A stretch of DNA of 9,716 bases, from contig JANWHO010000256.1 of the NCBI GenBank assembly GCA_025450375.1, positions 1 to 9,716 of the forward strand. The letters are read 5' to 3'. The stretch is from Chloroflexota bacterium. Lineage in GTDB: Bacteria; Chloroflexota; UBA5177; JANWHV01. Shown here one piece after another: positions 1 through 6,781 of this stretch. Both the position numbers and the translations under genes were made by a program. The notes beneath the pieces are model-generated. The model was not told where the DNA came from. It saw only the letters and a list, made by a program, of their open reading frames with translations, and searched no databases. Position 1 is the stretch's first letter, and every line of letters starts with the position of its first letter.

Positions 1-1
1 G

Positions 2-547
2 CGGACCGGCAAATGGTGGGGCGGTCAGCACTCCGGAGTAACGCCGGATATTCAGGTGATGGCCAAGGCGATCGCCAGCGGCTTCCCCCTCAGCGCGATC
101 AGCAGCCGCCGTGAACTCATGGACAAATGGTCCGTTGGCGCTCACGGCAGCACATTCGGGGGCAACCCGGTCTCCTGCGCCGCCGCCATCGCCACCATCG
201 ACGTACTCCGCGAGGAGGGCATGGTGGAAAACGCCGCCCGTATGGGTGAGCGCCTGCGGGATCACCTCCGTCAATTGCAGTCCGACCAGCCCGTGATCGG
301 CGAGGTACGGGGACTGGGGCTGATGACCGCCGCCGAGTTCGTCCACGCGGATGGTTCGCCCAATGGAGAGGCCGCCGAGGCGGTCCGCGAACATGCCCTG
401 GCCCACGGCCTGCTCCTGCTCACCTGCGGGCTGCACGACCATGTGGTGCGCTTCATTCCCGCCCTCAACATCAGCCCAGCGGATCTCGATCAGGGCTTCG
501 AGATTTTTGCCGCCGCCGTGCGCGGCACAAGTGCCGTCCATCAGTAG
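2..547 (+). CDS. Class III (fold type I, PLP-dependent) aminotransferase, C-terminal part, 5' end outside window
   Basis: The reading frame is open from the left edge (frame starting at base 2) to TAG at 545-547, giving the last 181 residues of a protein that in this family is usually 420-460 aa. It opens with RTGKWW, continues with a TPDI segment and then VMAKAIASGFPL. The lysine at fragment residue 22 (bases 65-67) is the expected Schiff-base lysine for pyridoxal phosphate. The downstream HGSTFGGNPVSCAAA is the conserved segment whose Thr contacts the cofactor phosphate of the partner subunit. The C-terminal small domain (EVRGLGLM...VRFIPALNI) is also typical. The family moves amino groups between omega-amino compounds, such as 4-aminobutyrate or ornithine derivatives, and 2-oxoglutarate or pyruvate in the cytosol. 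The look is closest to the 4-aminobutyrate aminotransferase branch, but the substrate cannot be fixed from this part. The internal GTG/ATG at 56/59 is not a real start, because conserved sequence continues upstream. A strong hairpin follows 14 nt after the stop. Confidence 0.9.
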   Translation, partial: RTGKWWGGQHSGVTPDIQVMAKAIASGFPLSAISSRRELMDKWSVGAHGSTFGGNPVSCAAAIATIDVLREEGMVENAARMGERLRDHLRQLQSDQPVIGEVRGLGLMTAAEFVHADGSPNGEAAEAVREHALAHGLLLLTCGLHDHVVRFIPALNISPADLDQGFEIFAAAVRGTSAVHQ

Positions 548-560
548 GAGTGCTACTTTG

Positions 561-586
561 AAGCCCCGGCCTTCAGGCCGGGGTTT
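561..586 (+). terminator. Strong GC hairpin after the aminotransferase; intrinsic terminator or IS200/IS605-type end
   Basis: Bases 561-571 pair with 576-586 to form an 11-bp stem (eight consecutive G-C pairs, one G-T wobble, two A-T pairs) closed by the tetraloop TTCA. It lies 14 nt after the aminotransferase stop and is followed by only three T's before CC. It could work as a factor-independent terminator, although the U-tract is short. The form AAGCCCC-GGCC-TTCA-GGCC-GGGGTT also resembles subterminal hairpins at the right ends of IS200/IS605 and TnpB-type elements, which often occur as solo remnants. No transposase-like protein is encoded next to it. The hairpin is seen directly; either role is inferred. 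Confidence 0.5.
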
Positions 587-657
587 CCAGAGGAGACGCG
601 ACCGCCCACACCAGGCACACACCTGGCCCTTGCGTTCCCCATATACCAACCGCTTCC

Positions 658-695
658 GCTAGAATCACTCCCAATCCTCTATCATGTGATCTAGC
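658..695. promoter_or_regulatory. Bulged inverted repeat in the polA leader, possible operator over a weak -10
   Basis: GCTAGAATCAC (658-668) is the reverse complement of GTGATCTAGC (686-695) apart from one bulged A. This gives 10 pairs around a 17-nt spacer. The left arm contains TAGAAT (660-665), the best -10 lookalike in the spacer, but no good -35 is spaced correctly upstream: TTCCCC at 635-640 would leave 19 nt and TTGCGT at 630-635 would leave 24. If TAGAAT is the -10, the repeat would cover roughly -14 to +24, a common place for a repressor. It could instead form a hairpin in the polA 5' leader. The repeat is visible in the sequence; its function is a guess. Confidence 0.35.
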
Positions 696-720
696 CGCCC
701 GAGAGTGCGCGGCAACCGCG

Positions 721-726
721 AAGGGG
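721..726 (+). promoter_or_regulatory. polA ribosome-binding site next to a small hairpin
   Basis: AAGGGG lies 9 nt before the ATG at 736 and only 6 nt before the TTG at 733, which favours ATG 736 as the start. It directly abuts a small stem at 708-720 (CGCGG, loop CAA, CCGCG), so leader folding could limit access to the site. No known riboswitch consensus is recognisable in the leader. Confidence 0.6.
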
Positions 727-735
727 CCTGACTTG

Positions 736-3642
736 ATGGCGAAACTCCTATTGATTGATGGGCACGCGCTGCTCTATCGGGCATACCACGCTACCAGCGA
801 CGCGACCATGACCACGTCGCGAGGCGAGCCAACCAACGCGATTTTCGCGTTCGCCGGGGTTCTTCTCAAGGTGTTGCAAACCGAGGCGCCCACTCATGCC
901 GCGGTGGCCTTTGATCTGCCCAGCCCTACCTTCCGCCACGAGGCATACGTCGACTACAAGGCCCACCGGCCCCCCATGGCCGAGGCGCTGATCGCGCAGG
1001 TCAACCGAGTTCGTGAGTTGGTGGAGGTATTTGGTTTCCCCATCTATGAAGCCCCCGGTTTCGAGGCGGACGACGTGCTGGGAACCCTGGCCCGCCAGGC
1101 GGCGGCCCAGGCCGTGGAAACGGTTATTCTGAGCGGCGATCTGGATACCTTGCAGCTGATTGGTCCACATGTCCGGGTACTGACTCCCGGCCGCGGACCG
1201 GTTACCACCTCGCTCTACGATGCCAATGCCGTGGAGGCGCGGTATGGGCTCACCCCCAGCCAGCTTCCGGATTACAAGGCATTGGTGGGCGACACCTCGG
1301 ATAATATCCCCGGTGTGCCCGGAATCGGGGCTAAAACCGCCTCCAAGCTCCTGGCCCAGTTCCCGACCATCGAGGATGTCTTCCAGCACCTCGACGCGCT
1401 GCCCGAGCGGACCCGGAAGCTCCTGGAGGGTCGGGAGGCACAAGCGGTGGCCAGCAAATATCTGGCTACGATCGTCACCGACGTCCCGATTGAGCTGGAT
1501 CTGGCGCGGGGAGAGCTCTGGCATTATGACCGCGACGCCGCCTTCCGCCTGTTCACTGAGTTGGAGTTTTTTAGCCTGACCGACCGTCTCCCGCTGCCGG
1601 GAAGCGCCGGCGTCGTGGCCCCACCGAAGTTCACCACCCCGCCGCGGTCCACGCCTGCTGCCCCTACCTTGTTCGATCTTGGTCCCGAGACGGTGTCCGA
1701 GGAGACGGTGCTCACCGGAGCCACCGTCGGCGGGGCGTCGCTCGCCGCCCTGCCCGTTGAAGAGAAACGCGAGGCGTCCACGGACAAGATCGACGACCAA
1801 GAGGAGGTGGGTGAACCACCGACCATCGCCTACGTCATCGATACCGAGGACGCACTCCGCGAACTGGTCTCCCGCCTGGATCAGGGACGCGAGTGGACCA
1901 TTGATCTGGAGACCACTGGGAAGAACCCAATTAGCTCCGATCTGGTGGGGATCGCTCTCTCGACGGACCCAGGGATCGGCTACTACATCCCGGTTGGTCA
2001 TCTTGAGGGCACCCAGCTTCCCCGTGAGCAGGTGCTCGAGGCCCTCAGGCCGTGGCTGGAGCGGACGGACGCCCCGAAGATCGGCCATAACATCAAATAC
2101 GACCTGGTGGTGCTGCGCCAGCACGGCTACGACATGCGCGGCATTACCATTGATACGATGATCGCCGCCTACGTCCTGAATCCAGCCCTTCGCGGCCTGG
2201 GGCTGAAGGACCAGGCCGCGACCCGCTTCGGCGTGCATATGACGCCGATCAGCGAGTTGATCGGCACCGGGAAGCACCAGAGGACGATGGCGGAGGCGCC
2301 CATCCTGGACTCCGCCGCGTACGCCGCCGCCGATGCCGATATGACCCTCCGCCTCCGCCGGGTGCTGGAGCCGGAACTGCGCGATCGCGGCCAATGGGAA
2401 TTGTTCAGTCAGGTGGAGATGCCGCTGGTCCCCGTACTGGCCGACATGGAGCGCGCGGGCGTGGATCTGGACGTGGACTTCCTCGCCACCATGTCCGGTG
2501 AATTGCAAGTCGCGTTCGCCGCCATTGAGGCCAGGATCTTTGATCTGGTGGGTCATCCTTTCAATATCAATTCACCCAAGCAATTGGAGGCGGTGCTCTT
2601 CCGCGAACGCGGCCTTCAGCCGGGGAAAAGGACCGCGACCGGCTTCTCCACCGACTTTGACGTGCTGGATCGCCTCCGGGGCAAAGATCCGGTCGTGGAT
2701 CTGGTCCTCGAATACCGCCAATTGACCAAGCTGCGTTCCACCTATGTCGAGGGATTGCCGGCCCTGGTGAATCCGCGGACGGGCCGGGTACACACAAGCT
2801 TCAATCAGACGGTGGCCGCCACAGGGCGGCTCTCGTCCTCGGAGCCCAATCTCCAGAATATTCCGGTCCGCTCCGAGTTGGGGGCAAAGGTTCGCCGGGC
2901 CTTCATCGTGCGCGAGCCCGGCTGGGTATTACTGGCGGCCGACTACTCGCAGATCGAGCTCAGGATCGTGGCCCATCTTTCGCATGATGAGCGCCTACTG
3001 GATGCCTTCCGCCAGGATCTCGATATCCACGCCGCCACGGCGGCGCTTGTGTTCAATGTTCCGGTGGATCAAGTGACCTCCACCATGCGTGGATTGGCGA
3101 AAACGGTGAACTTCGGGATCATCTATGGACAGAGCGCCTTCGGCCTCGCGCCCCGCGCGGGGGTCAGCCAGCAAGAGGCGCGCGACTTTATCGAACAATA
3201 CAACGCCACGTACAGCGGGCTGTATGCCTTCATGGAACGGACACGAGCGAACGCGATCAAGCAGCAATTCGTCACCACCATGCTGAACCGCCGCCGCTAC
3301 CTCCCAGAGGTGGCGTCGCCGGTTCGCGCGCTCCGCGAGGAAGCGCTGCGCCAGGCGATCAACATGCCGGTCCAGGGGACCGCCGCCGATATGATCAAGG
3401 TGGCGATGATTCGCCTGGCCGAGCGCCTTCCCGCCGCCGGACTCCGCGGCAAGATGATCCTACAAGTGCATGACGAACTGCTCTTCCGCGTGCCGGAGGA
3501 CGAACTACGGCAAACCGCGTTCCTGGTGCGGGAAACCATGGAACAGGCCATGCCCCTGGAGATCCCGGTGAAGGTAGACGTGGAATGGGGCCGCGATTGG
3601 TATGCCCTGACTCCCTTGGTCGAGCCCACGGCGGCATTGTGA
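736..3642 (+). CDS. polA: DNA polymerase I with 5' nuclease, proofreading exonuclease and polymerase domains
   Basis: This 968-residue family A DNA polymerase (E. coli Pol I is 928) fills gaps and removes Okazaki-fragment primers during replication and repair in the cytoplasm. The 5'-3' nuclease spans about residues 1-288; its metal-binding acids look complete (D8, D60, E110, D112, D113, D135, D137, D186, D189, within FEADDVLG and GDTSDNIPG). Residues 289-362 are a low-complexity Pro/Thr/Glu-rich linker. The 3'-5' exonuclease spans about 363-560 and keeps Exo I (DLETTG, D390/E392), Exo II (GHNIKYD, D456) and Exo III (Y529...D533), so it should proofread, unlike the exo-dead domain of Thermus Pol I. 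The polymerase domain has motif A (ADYSQIE, D736), motif B (R785, K789, F793, Y797-G798) and motif C (VHDEL, D913/E914). F793 is at the position where Phe disfavours dideoxynucleotides. ATG 736 is preferred over TTG 733 from the spacing to AAGGGG at 721-726. The glycosyltransferase gene starts 6 nt downstream. Confidence 0.98.
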   Translation: MAKLLLIDGHALLYRAYHATSDATMTTSRGEPTNAIFAFAGVLLKVLQTEAPTHAAVAFDLPSPTFRHEAYVDYKAHRPPMAEALIAQVNRVRELVEVFGFPIYEAPGFEADDVLGTLARQAAAQAVETVILSGDLDTLQLIGPHVRVLTPGRGPVTTSLYDANAVEARYGLTPSQLPDYKALVGDTSDNIPGVPGIGAKTASKLLAQFPTIEDVFQHLDALPERTRKLLEGREAQAVASKYLATIVTDVPIELDLARGELWHYDRDAAFRLFTELEFFSLTDRLPLPGSAGVVAPPKFTTPPRSTPAAPTLFDLGPETVSEETVLTGATVGGASLAALPVEEKREASTDKIDDQEEVGEPPTIAYVIDTEDALRELVSRLDQGREWTIDLETTGKNPISSDLVGIALSTDPGIGYYIPVGHLEGTQLPREQVLEALRPWLERTDAPKIGHNIKYDLVVLRQHGYDMRGITIDTMIAAYVLNPALRGLGLKDQAATRFGVHMTPISELIGTGKHQRTMAEAPILDSAAYAAADADMTLRLRRVLEPELRDRGQWELFSQVEMPLVPVLADMERAGVDLDVDFLATMSGELQVAFAAIEARIFDLVGHPFNINSPKQLEAVLFRERGLQPGKRTATGFSTDFDVLDRLRGKDPVVDLVLEYRQLTKLRSTYVEGLPALVNPRTGRVHTSFNQTVAATGRLSSSEPNLQNIPVRSELGAKVRRAFIVREPGWVLLAADYSQIELRIVAHLSHDERLLDAFRQDLDIHAATAALVFNVPVDQVTSTMRGLAKTVNFGIIYGQSAFGLAPRAGVSQQEARDFIEQYNATYSGLYAFMERTRANAIKQQFVTTMLNRRRYLPEVASPVRALREEALRQAINMPVQGTAADMIKVAMIRLAERLPAAGLRGKMILQVHDELLFRVPEDELRQTAFLVRETMEQAMPLEIPVKVDVEWGRDWYALTPLVEPTAAL

Positions 3643-3648
3643 CCACTC

Positions 3649-5208
3649 GTGGCTAGGACGGCGATTCCCCAACTCAATCGCGCTCGGCGAGCTAACCCGA
3701 CTCTAGCGGTTTCCTCGGCAACCGCGACCGGGCGCGTCTCGACCGCCGACCGGGTGGTGATGCTCGGGATGGCGGCAATCGCGGTCCTCTTCTCCATCTG
3801 GCAGCTCGATCATGTGCGGAATACCACCTACGCGGTCTGGCACGGGATCTCCTGGAGTCCCTATGACGAAGGGGTGTACCTGGTCTCGGCCCGCGCCCTG
3901 GATACCGGCCAGGTGATCTTCCAACAGGTATTCAGTTCGCAACCACCCCTCTTTTTGGCCCTGCTGGCCCTGGTTCTCAAAGTCGCGGGCGGCAGTGCCG
4001 GGGCGGGACACGTCTATACTCTTGGCTGTGCCCTGATGGCCCTGGCTGGGGTGGCCTGGATCTGCTGGGAAATCGGCGGCCGCTGGGCCGCGCTCCTGGG
4101 AGTGGCTCTTCTGGCCCTGTCGCCTGGCTTCGTGATCGCGGCGCGGGCAATCGAGGCCGAGGCGCCAATGCTCGGTTTTGGCAGCCTGGCGGTGGCGGCG
4201 AGCGTCCGCTACGCGCGGCTGGGTACCCGCCGATGGATGATCCTCTCCGCCGTCCTGCTGGCTTGTGCAACCCTCTCGAAGCTTCTGGCGGTCGGAGACG
4301 CGGCCCCCATCGCCCTGGCCCTTATCCTGGCGCCGCCGCCGGAGGACCACTCGGCATGGCTGAGGCGAGTCGTCACGGATGCTTTCCTGGCCCTGATTGC
4401 CTTCGCCGTGCCCATTCTGATCCTGTTCCTGACTCTGAGTCCGGCGGATCAGTACGACCAGGTGATCCGTTTCCATCTGCGGGCCTCCCAGGTGGTTGCC
4501 GCCACCGGGAATGGCGGGATGTTCCGCGCCTTTCTCGGGTGGGATCCCGGGCTGATCGCCGTCGCGGTGGTGGGACTGGCGGTCGCGGAACTGGGGAAGC
4601 GGCGTCTTGTCTTGCTGCCGCTGGTCTGGACTCTGGCTACCGTTGGTAGCATGGTCAACTATCATCCCCTGTTCATTCACCACCTCACCGTCTTACTGGC
4701 TCCGCTGGCCGCGCTTGGTGGTCTGGCCGCTGCCTTGCCGCGGACTCCGAGCAGACTATCACCACGTCGCTTAGCCGCCGGCGGCCTGCTGCTCATTGCC
4801 GGACTGGTCTACCTGGTCTGGCTCCCCGAACTGGTGGACCACGACCGCCATGCCTTCGTGGCCGACCAAAACCCGGTCACGGCAGGGGCGGCTGGCTGGC
4901 TCGACGCGCACAGCGGGCCACACGACCTGGTGGTGGTGGACGACCAGGAACTTGCCGTGGCGGCTGATCGCCTGGTGCCCTCGGCCCTTACCGACACATC
5001 CATCGTGCGCTACGACGCGGGCTATCTGTCTCTTCCCCTCTTGATCCAGGCCACCCACGACCCCCGTGTACGGGCCATTCTCCTGACTCGGAAGCTGCAC
5101 GACGATCCGGGCTATGTGGCGTGGCTCCGCGCCAATTTTCAGGAAGTCAGCCCGCCGCCCGCCGTACCGGGCGCGCTCGCCTTCGTGGCCCATGGCGCCG
5201 GCAGTTGA
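3649..5208 (+). CDS. GT-C fold membrane glycosyltransferase (GT39/ArnT-PMT-like)
   Basis: This 519-residue polytopic membrane protein probably transfers a sugar from a polyprenyl-phosphate donor on the outer face of the membrane to a lipid, glycan or protein. After a roughly 35-residue basic N-terminus and a first membrane helix comes the first external loop with YDEGVYL (Y72-D73-E74). The acidic pair sits where GT-C enzymes of the PMT/ArnT superfamily carry their catalytic Asp. FSSQPPLFLALLAL follows, matching the H/S-QPPL segment common in this family. Several hydrophobic helices follow to about residue 395, then a soluble C-terminal domain of about 120 residues (LVVVDDQELAVAADR, DPRVRAILL) usual in bacterial members. 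The GTG at 3649 is 6 nt after the polA stop and has no clear Shine-Dalgarno, so translation may be coupled to polA; GTG 3754 or ATG 3760 are shorter alternatives just before the first helix. Donor and acceptor cannot be told from sequence. Confidence 0.75.
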   Translation: MARTAIPQLNRARRANPTLAVSSATATGRVSTADRVVMLGMAAIAVLFSIWQLDHVRNTTYAVWHGISWSPYDEGVYLVSARALDTGQVIFQQVFSSQPPLFLALLALVLKVAGGSAGAGHVYTLGCALMALAGVAWICWEIGGRWAALLGVALLALSPGFVIAARAIEAEAPMLGFGSLAVAASVRYARLGTRRWMILSAVLLACATLSKLLAVGDAAPIALALILAPPPEDHSAWLRRVVTDAFLALIAFAVPILILFLTLSPADQYDQVIRFHLRASQVVAATGNGGMFRAFLGWDPGLIAVAVVGLAVAELGKRRLVLLPLVWTLATVGSMVNYHPLFIHHLTVLLAPLAALGGLAAALPRTPSRLSPRRLAAGGLLLIAGLVYLVWLPELVDHDRHAFVADQNPVTAGAAGWLDAHSGPHDLVVVDDQELAVAADRLVPSALTDTSIVRYDAGYLSLPLLIQATHDPRVRAILLTRKLHDDPGYVAWLRANFQEVSPPPAVPGALAFVAHGAGS

Positions 5209-5211
5209 TCA

Positions 5212-5232
5212 GACCGATCGGTCCGATCGGTC
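5212..5232. promoter_or_regulatory. 21-bp perfect nested palindrome between the glycosyltransferase and CpaE-like genes
   Basis: Starting 4 nt after the glycosyltransferase stop, the arm GACCGATCGG (5212-5221) is followed by one T and then its exact reverse complement CCGATCGGTC (5223-5232). The site also contains a 12-bp palindrome (5212-5223), an 8-bp palindrome (5223-5230) and a tandem 9-bp direct repeat (CGATCGGTC at 5215-5223 and 5224-5232). It could be a two-site operator for a dimeric regulator of the CpaE-like gene, whose start is 113 nt downstream. It could alternatively be a hairpin terminator for the upstream gene, but only CCGTTTC follows, without a proper U-tract. The symmetry is seen; the function is inferred. 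Confidence 0.45.
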
Positions 5233-5332
5233 CGTTTCGCTCCGGGTCGGCGGCTGGTAATCGCGCCCAATGTGCCTGGGGCGGTAGCGCGCCCACCGAA
5301 CGTGGTGTAGCATGGGAGTGTAGCTTCTGGAC

Positions 5333-5337
5333 AAGGA
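5333..5337 (+). promoter_or_regulatory. Ribosome-binding site of the CpaE-like gene
   Basis: AAGGA sits 7 nt before the ATG at 5345, near-ideal spacing, and supports that start. The ATG at 5338 lies out of frame between the two and is too close to be used. Confidence 0.6.
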
Positions 5338-5344
5338 ATGGTCG

Positions 5345-6607
5345 ATGAATGGAGAGCTTGGGCGATTGGAAGTAGTAGTTATCGAAGGCAATCAAGCCGC
5401 GTCGCGTCAAATTCTGTCCGTTCTCTCCAGCAATCCTGACTTTAACACGCGCATGCTGGCGCCGGATCGGGCCCTTACCGCGCACGCCGGATGGACGGGT
5501 CCCGATCTCCTGCTGGTCGGACTTGATTCGGACGCGATCCAGCGGCTGGCCTATGCGCGGCGCGTGCAAGCGGCCTATCCTCTCTCGATCATTATTGGCT
5601 ACGCTACGCACCATTCGTCCGATTTGGTGACGCAAGCGATGAGTGCCGGAGCCCGCAGGGTGCTTCATTTCCCTTTTGAGCTGGGGACGCTCACCAAGGC
5701 CATTCAGGATGTACGGGCGGAACCGCCCGGGATGATACAACCGGTTCCCCTCGTTCAACCACCCGGTCCGGGAGCCATCCGCGAGCTGGGAGCGCACATG
5801 GCTGGGGCCGCTCCCTATGAGAACCAGGTGATCGTGCTTTTCAGCCCCAAGGGCGGAGTGGGCTGTTCCACGCTGGCGGTCAACCTGGCGGTCGCCTTGC
5901 AGCAAATGGGGCATCCTACCGCCCTGGTCGATGGGAATATCAGCTTTGGCAGCGTAGAGATTTTCCTGGAATTGCAGCCCACCCATTCAATCCTCCAATT
6001 AATCGGGGATCCCGAGCAATTGAATGTCGAGCTGGTTCAGGACACCATGGTAACGCATTCAAGCGGCCTCAAGGTTCTTCTTGCTCCCCTCCGCCCCGAG
6101 GAGGGTGATGGGGTGCGGGGCGAACACCTCCAGCGCATCGTGGGCATCCTGAAGAGTGAGTTTCGTTTCACTTTGGTGGATACCTGGCCTAGCTATGACG
6201 AGCGGGTACTGGCCATGCTGGAGGTCGCCGACCTCATTCTGGTCCCTATTGGACCCGATCTCCCCGCCATGAAGAATCTCAACTCGTTCTTGAGGGTGGC
6301 GCGCTTGCTCAATTATGATATGGCCAAGATTATCCCCGTGCTGATGCGCTCGAACAGCGTGCCGCCGGGCCATCTCAAGGAACTGGAAGCGTTCCTCAAG
6401 CAGCCCCTCAAATGGAGGGTGGTGAGCGATGGCAAACGCGCTACCGACGCGGCGAACAGCGGTACTCCGTTCGTGCTGAGCGCCAAGGACGCGCCGATTA
6501 GCCAGAACGTATTCGAGATCGCGCGTTTCCTGGCCGAACAACATAGCCCCGCGGACGCGGCAAAATCCCGGAACAAGACGCCGAGCGGCCGTTTCTGGCG
6601 TCGCTAG
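5345..6607 (+). CDS. CpaE/TadZ-like MinD-family ATPase with pseudo-receiver domain
   Basis: The 420-residue protein has the CpaE/TadZ layout. Residues about 8-125 look like a CheY-type receiver: VVVIEGNQ start, PDLLLVGLDSD strand, AGARRVLHFPF at the position of the conserved Ala-Gly/Lys-Pro region. The phospho-acceptor Asp is replaced by G59, so it is a pseudo-receiver. A Pro-rich linker follows (about 128-150). The MinD/ParA-type ATPase domain spans about 160-400. Its deviant Walker A is SPKGGVGCST: the signature lysine K169 is kept, but the usual P-loop lysine is C174. Further motifs are VDGNISFGSVEIFLEL (switch-I-like), FTLVDTW (Walker B) and SDGKRATDAANSGTPFVLS near the C-terminus, all characteristic of this subgroup. 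Members localise Tad/Flp-type pilus or secretion machinery at the membrane or pole. The ATG is supported by AAGGA at 5333-5337. No other tad/cpa gene is in the window, so the pilus role comes from family membership only. A more general MinD-like positioning role is the alternative. Confidence 0.85.
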   Translation: MNGELGRLEVVVIEGNQAASRQILSVLSSNPDFNTRMLAPDRALTAHAGWTGPDLLLVGLDSDAIQRLAYARRVQAAYPLSIIIGYATHHSSDLVTQAMSAGARRVLHFPFELGTLTKAIQDVRAEPPGMIQPVPLVQPPGPGAIRELGAHMAGAAPYENQVIVLFSPKGGVGCSTLAVNLAVALQQMGHPTALVDGNISFGSVEIFLELQPTHSILQLIGDPEQLNVELVQDTMVTHSSGLKVLLAPLRPEEGDGVRGEHLQRIVGILKSEFRFTLVDTWPSYDERVLAMLEVADLILVPIGPDLPAMKNLNSFLRVARLLNYDMAKIIPVLMRSNSVPPGHLKELEAFLKQPLKWRVVSDGKRATDAANSGTPFVLSAKDAPISQNVFEIARFLAEQHSPADAAKSRNKTPSGRFWRR

Positions 6608-6723
6608 TCCGAATTGCGGGCTCCCCTCCGGCATGCCCGGGTTGGCCGGTGACCGTTTGGATTCACCACGCCCGGCTATGGGAGGGTTTATCCCCACTCG
6701 CGGGTTTTCCCGGCATGACTCGA

Positions 6724-6732
6724 TGCTACAAT
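6724..6732 (+). promoter_or_regulatory. Extended -10 promoter for the CvpA-like / PH gene pair
   Basis: TGCTACAAT matches the extended -10 form (TG, one base, then TACAAT at 6727-6732, one mismatch from TATAAT). The region about 16 nt upstream is only TTTTCC (6705-6710), a weak -35, as is common for extended -10 promoters. Transcription would start near 6739-6740, about 42 nt before the GTG at 6782. It lies 117 nt after the CpaE-like stop, so the two following genes would form their own unit. Predicted by eye only. Confidence 0.5.
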
Positions 6733-6769
6733 GACCTTTACCACCCCAGGGCCCTCCATTCCGGGCGTG

Positions 6770-6774
6770 AGGGG
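6770..6774 (+). promoter_or_regulatory. Ribosome-binding site deciding the CvpA-like start
   Basis: AGGGG (inside GTGAGGGG, 6767-6774) is 7 nt before the GTG at 6782. No comparable site precedes the ATG at 6731 or the ATG at 6809, so it favours 6782. Confidence 0.45.
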
Positions 6775-6781
6775 ACGGGCG

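Noticed and set aside
56..61. GTG/ATG codons as the start of the first gene
   Set aside because: Conserved aminotransferase sequence (RTGKWW...TPDI) reads in frame from base 2, so the gene starts outside the window.
351..662. A 103-codon frame running through the aminotransferase end and the 561-586 hairpin
   Set aside because: It is out of frame with the conserved aminotransferase and its tail is only a translation of the GC hairpin. No ribosome-binding site was seen.
548..735. A riboswitch or small RNA in the polA leader
   Set aside because: The hairpins do not match any riboswitch consensus I can recognise. They are reported only as inverted repeats.
748..2556. A 602-codon open frame on the - strand opposite polA
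   Set aside because: It is exactly antisense to the well-conserved 5' nuclease and exonuclease domains. Its product is rich in Gly, Arg, Gln and His with no recognisable motif, as expected from the antisense of a high-GC gene.
3703..4683. A 326-codon - strand frame opposite the glycosyltransferase
   Set aside because: The translation is hydrophilic, Gln/Arg/Asp-rich low-complexity sequence mirroring hydrophobic codons of the membrane protein, with no domain.
5303..5324. Direct repeat GTGTAGC (5305-5311 and 5318-5324) and TAGCAT as a promoter for the CpaE-like gene
   Set aside because: The repeat is only 7 nt and no -35 element lies at a suitable distance from TAGCAT. This is too weak to call.
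6628..6717. Repeated CCGGCATG (6628-6635 and 6710-6717) in the spacer before the CvpA-like gene
   Set aside because: An 8-nt GC-rich match in this composition is expected by chance and the flanks do not extend it.
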